7,121 nt of DNA from Chitinophaga pinensis (GTDB taxonomy: Bacteria; Bacteroidota; Bacteroidia; Flavobacteriales_D; Crocinitomicaceae), in the NCBI GenBank assembly GCA_945870115.1, contig CAMBRH010000181.1, positions 1-7,121 of the forward strand. Direction: 5' to 3'. The notes beneath the pieces were generated by a model. That model saw nothing but the letters and a program-made list of their open reading frames with translations. It was not told the origin of the DNA and did not search any database. Below, one piece after another: positions 5,459-7,121 of the stretch; position 1 is the stretch's first letter; each line of letters opens with the position of its first letter. A program made the position numbers and the translations under genes.

Positions 5459-6329
5459 AATTGTTTTAATAAAGTATTCTTTACTTTTAACGCTTTTAGC
5501 TTTTATTTCTTGTGAAAAAGAAATTCAATACAAAGGTGAAGGAAAAGATCCCGTTTTGGTTTTAAATGGAATAACTGAAAATGATTCCACTTTTAAGATT
5601 TATTTGGAACGAAGTTATTTCTTTCTAAGTAATGAATCTCAAGGGGATAAATACATTAAAACTGGCGCAACAGTGACATTAACAAATTTGTCAAGTGGGG
5701 AAATTTTCACAATGACAAACTCAACCATAGATAACAAATATGAATTTCCATTTATTACCAATCAAAATGTCAAATTTAAAATTGATGTATCTCATCCAGA
5801 TTACGAATCAATTTCGTCAGAAATGACAACTGTTCCAAAAATTTCTTTAATTGATGTTGACACAAGTTCTTTTGAAACTGATTATGGTACTCGAAAAAAA
5901 GCCATATTAAAATGGAATGATCCCGTAGGAGAAAATTATTATTTTGTGAAAGTTTCAACTTTCAATCCTGATGCTAATTACAAAATTGAATATTTTTTCT
6001 CTTGCTTAGACCCAGTTTTTGAGGATGGTGGAAGTTCAATTGAAGGACCAAATGAATATTCTGAAATATATTTTACGGATAAATTATTTAATGGAAAAGA
6101 AAAAAAATTAGAAATAGATTTTTACTCCTATCCTGTTGATTCTGCGCAAAGCACTCCGATTTATACTTATAAATTAATAAGTATGAACAAGGAAACTTAT
6201 CAATATTTTATCTCACTTAACAAGTTTTCTAATGCAGGTTTTTTTACAGAACCTGTAAAAGTATTTTCCAATATCAAAAATGGATTTGGAATTTTTGGTT
6301 CAATGAATTATTCACAAATTGTGAAATAA
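5448..6329 (+). CDS. DUF4249-like surface lipoprotein, partner of the TonB-dependent receptor
   Basis: This 293-residue protein has a lipoprotein signal: MKNKIVLIKYSLLLTLLAFI, then S and C22. The residue at -3 is Phe rather than Leu, which is tolerated in Bacteroidota. C22 is followed by EKE, an acidic stretch like the lipoprotein export signal that sends Bacteroidota lipoproteins to the cell surface. The mature part is rich in beta strands. It opens with PVLVLNGITENDSTFKIYLERS and has TGATVTLTNLSSGEIF (residues 72-87), the immunoglobulin-like start typical of DUF4249 proteins. It ends NIKNGFGIFGSMNYSQIV, a 'GxGIFGS' close also typical of that family. The ATG lies inside the end of the receptor gene (ATGAAAAATAA, 11-base overlap), implying translational coupling. 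Genes of this family commonly follow such receptors, so a role as accessory or lid of that receptor is inferred. The biochemical function is unknown. Confidence 0.82.
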   Translation: MKNKIVLIKYSLLLTLLAFISCEKEIQYKGEGKDPVLVLNGITENDSTFKIYLERSYFFLSNESQGDKYIKTGATVTLTNLSSGEIFTMTNSTIDNKYEFPFITNQNVKFKIDVSHPDYESISSEMTTVPKISLIDVDTSSFETDYGTRKKAILKWNDPVGENYYFVKVSTFNPDANYKIEYFFSCLDPVFEDGGSSIEGPNEYSEIYFTDKLFNGKEKKLEIDFYSYPVDSAQSTPIYTYKLISMNKETYQYFISLNKFSNAGFFTEPVKVFSNIKNGFGIFGSMNYSQIVK

Positions 6330-6332
6330 TTC
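6305..6332. repeat. near-perfect dyad across the lipoprotein stop codon
   Basis: GAATTA plus TTCACAA (6305-6317) pairs with TTGTGAA plus TAATTC (6319-6325 and 6327-6332), leaving a one-base centre (A6318) and one bulged A (6326). That is 13 bp of AT-rich symmetry with an exact 15-base inner palindrome. It contains the TAA of the lipoprotein gene. The nearest T-run (6350-6355) is too far away for a textbook intrinsic terminator. It could be an operator or RNA hairpin separating the receptor operon from truA. Confidence 0.6.
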
Positions 6333-6354
6333 AAAAGTTTGTCCAATTGTTTTT

Positions 6355-6362
6355 TAACTTTG
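6355..6362 (+). promoter_or_regulatory. -7 promoter box of truA
   Basis: TAACTTTG is an exact match to the Bacteroidota housekeeping -7 consensus TAnnTTTG. It ends four bases before the truA ATG at 6367, so transcription would begin at or next to the start codon. A TTTG at 6338-6341 is only 13 bases upstream, shorter than the usual spacing of about 17-23 from the -33 element. The box also lies in the right arm of a small inverted repeat (CAAAAGTT 6332-6339, AACTTTG 6356-6362). Confidence 0.55.
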
Positions 6363-6366
6363 CCAG

Positions 6367-7116
6367 ATGCAACGTTATGCTTTCGAAATTCAATATCACG
6401 GTTTAAATTATGCAGGTTGGCAACGTCAGCCTAATGATATTTCTGTGCAAGAAAAAATTGAGGAAGTTTTAAATAAATTATTCAATTCAGATTCAATTTC
6501 AATCATAGGTTGTGGTAGAACTGATGCTGGCGTTCATGCACATTCATACTTTTTCCATGTAGATTTACTCGAGAAATATGAATTAGAAAATTTAACATTT
6601 AAAGTAAATCGCATTTTACCAATGGATATTTCGGTTGTAAAAGTCACAAAAGTTAATGAAGATTTTCATGCCCGTTTTGATGCTCGACAAAGAGTTTATC
6701 GTTACTTTATTACAAAAAAGAAAAATCCATTTTCCAATGGTTTAAGTTTACTTTTTACAAAAGATTTAAATCTTGAAAAGATGAATCAAGCATGTGAATA
6801 TTTACTTGGAACACAAGATTTCACTTCATTTTCTAAATTACACACTGATGTAAAAACAAATATTTGTACCATTAAACATGCTTTTTGGAAACAAAATAAT
6901 GAAAATGAACTTTATTTTGAGATATCAGCAGATCGTTTTTTGAGAAATATGGTTCGTGCAATTGTTGGTACATTAATTGAAGTTGGTCTCGAAAATATTT
7001 CAATTCATGAAGTGAAAAATATCATCGCTCAAAAAAACAGAAGTGCTGCAAAACATTCTGTATCAGCTCACGGACTTTTTCTTTGGGAAATTTACTATCC
7101 AATTTTTCCATGCTAA
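6367..7116 (+). CDS. truA: tRNA pseudouridine(38-40) synthase TruA
   Basis: This 249-residue cytoplasmic enzyme isomerises uridine to pseudouridine at positions 38, 39 and 40 of the tRNA anticodon stem-loop. The N-terminus RYAFEIQYHGLNYAGWQRQP is the family's first strand and loop. The catalytic aspartate is D53 in GCGRTDAGVHA (48-58). Y111 in RVYRYFI matches the conserved active-site tyrosine. The C-terminal half has FLRNMVRAIVGTLIEVG (191-207) and AHGLFLW (234-240), which are family hallmarks. Length is normal and no key residue is missing. The ATG at 6367 is the only start that preserves the N-terminal strand. It lies 37 bases after the lipoprotein gene, with its own -7 box and no leader or Shine-Dalgarno sequence. 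A metabolic link to the upstream uptake genes is unlikely; the adjacency is probably incidental. Confidence 0.96.
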   Translation: MQRYAFEIQYHGLNYAGWQRQPNDISVQEKIEEVLNKLFNSDSISIIGCGRTDAGVHAHSYFFHVDLLEKYELENLTFKVNRILPMDISVVKVTKVNEDFHARFDARQRVYRYFITKKKNPFSNGLSLLFTKDLNLEKMNQACEYLLGTQDFTSFSKLHTDVKTNICTIKHAFWKQNNENELYFEISADRFLRNMVRAIVGTLIEVGLENISIHEVKNIIAQKNRSAAKHSVSAHGLFLWEIYYPIFPC

Positions 7117-7121
7117 AAAGT
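7110..7121 (+). CDS. possible start of the next gene, overlapping the truA stop
   Basis: An ATG at 7110-7112 overlaps the last codons of truA and is followed by three sense codons (MLKS) to the window edge. Overlapping starts of this kind are common in co-transcribed genes, and one occurs at the receptor-lipoprotein junction here. Only four codons are visible, so neither the reality nor the identity of the gene can be judged. Confidence 0.2.

Noticed and set aside
5776..5958. 60-codon minus-strand open frame inside the lipoprotein gene
   Set aside because: It is antisense to a frame with a good lipoprotein signal and operon position, and it resembles no protein family I recognise.

Overview
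The window looks like chromosomal DNA from a member of the Bacteroidota, most likely the Flavobacteriia. The base composition is strongly AT-rich and start codons lack Shine-Dalgarno sequences. A TAnnTTTG-type -7 promoter box sits directly before truA. A TonB-dependent receptor with an N-terminal carboxypeptidase-regulatory-like domain is paired with a DUF4249-type lipoprotein, an arrangement characteristic of this phylum. No rRNA, tRNA, riboswitch or CRISPR array was seen.

Positions 1-900 hold no intact gene and read as a graveyard of broken mobile and accessory DNA. They contain a possible gene tail (2-73, +), a frameshifted remnant of an XRE-type helix-turn-helix gene (119-264, -), a perfect 15-bp palindrome (259-300) and a featureless AT-rich spacer. 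Next comes the C-terminal stump of an integrase-core (DDE) transposase (550-699, -), then three copies of a short GC-containing hairpin (690-710, 755-775, 826-846). The last two hairpins lie in a tandemly duplicated 71-bp unit that runs almost to the start codon of the next gene.

That gene (902-1456, +) is a complete REP-associated tyrosine transposase (RAYT) of the IS200-like Y1 superfamily. A decayed inverted copy of the hairpin and its flank follows it (about 1484-1523). The hairpins, the RAYT and the inverted copy are best read as a REP/RAYT locus that landed next to the older transposase stump. This is the most interesting part of the window.

The right-hand 5.5 kb is ordinary, densely packed chromosomal content. 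A dicarboxylate/amino acid:cation symporter (1658-2887, -) converges on the RAYT and diverges from an outer-membrane pair: a TonB-dependent receptor (3032-5458) and a DUF4249-like lipoprotein (5448-6329). The two outer-membrane genes overlap by 11 bases and are surely co-transcribed. Together they probably form one nutrient-uptake unit of unknown substrate, with the receptor as the gated pore and the lipoprotein as its accessory or cap. truA (6367-7116), the tRNA pseudouridine synthase for positions 38-40, follows after 37 bases. It has its own promoter box so close to the ATG that its transcript is probably leaderless. An ATG overlapping the end of truA may start a further gene that leaves the window.
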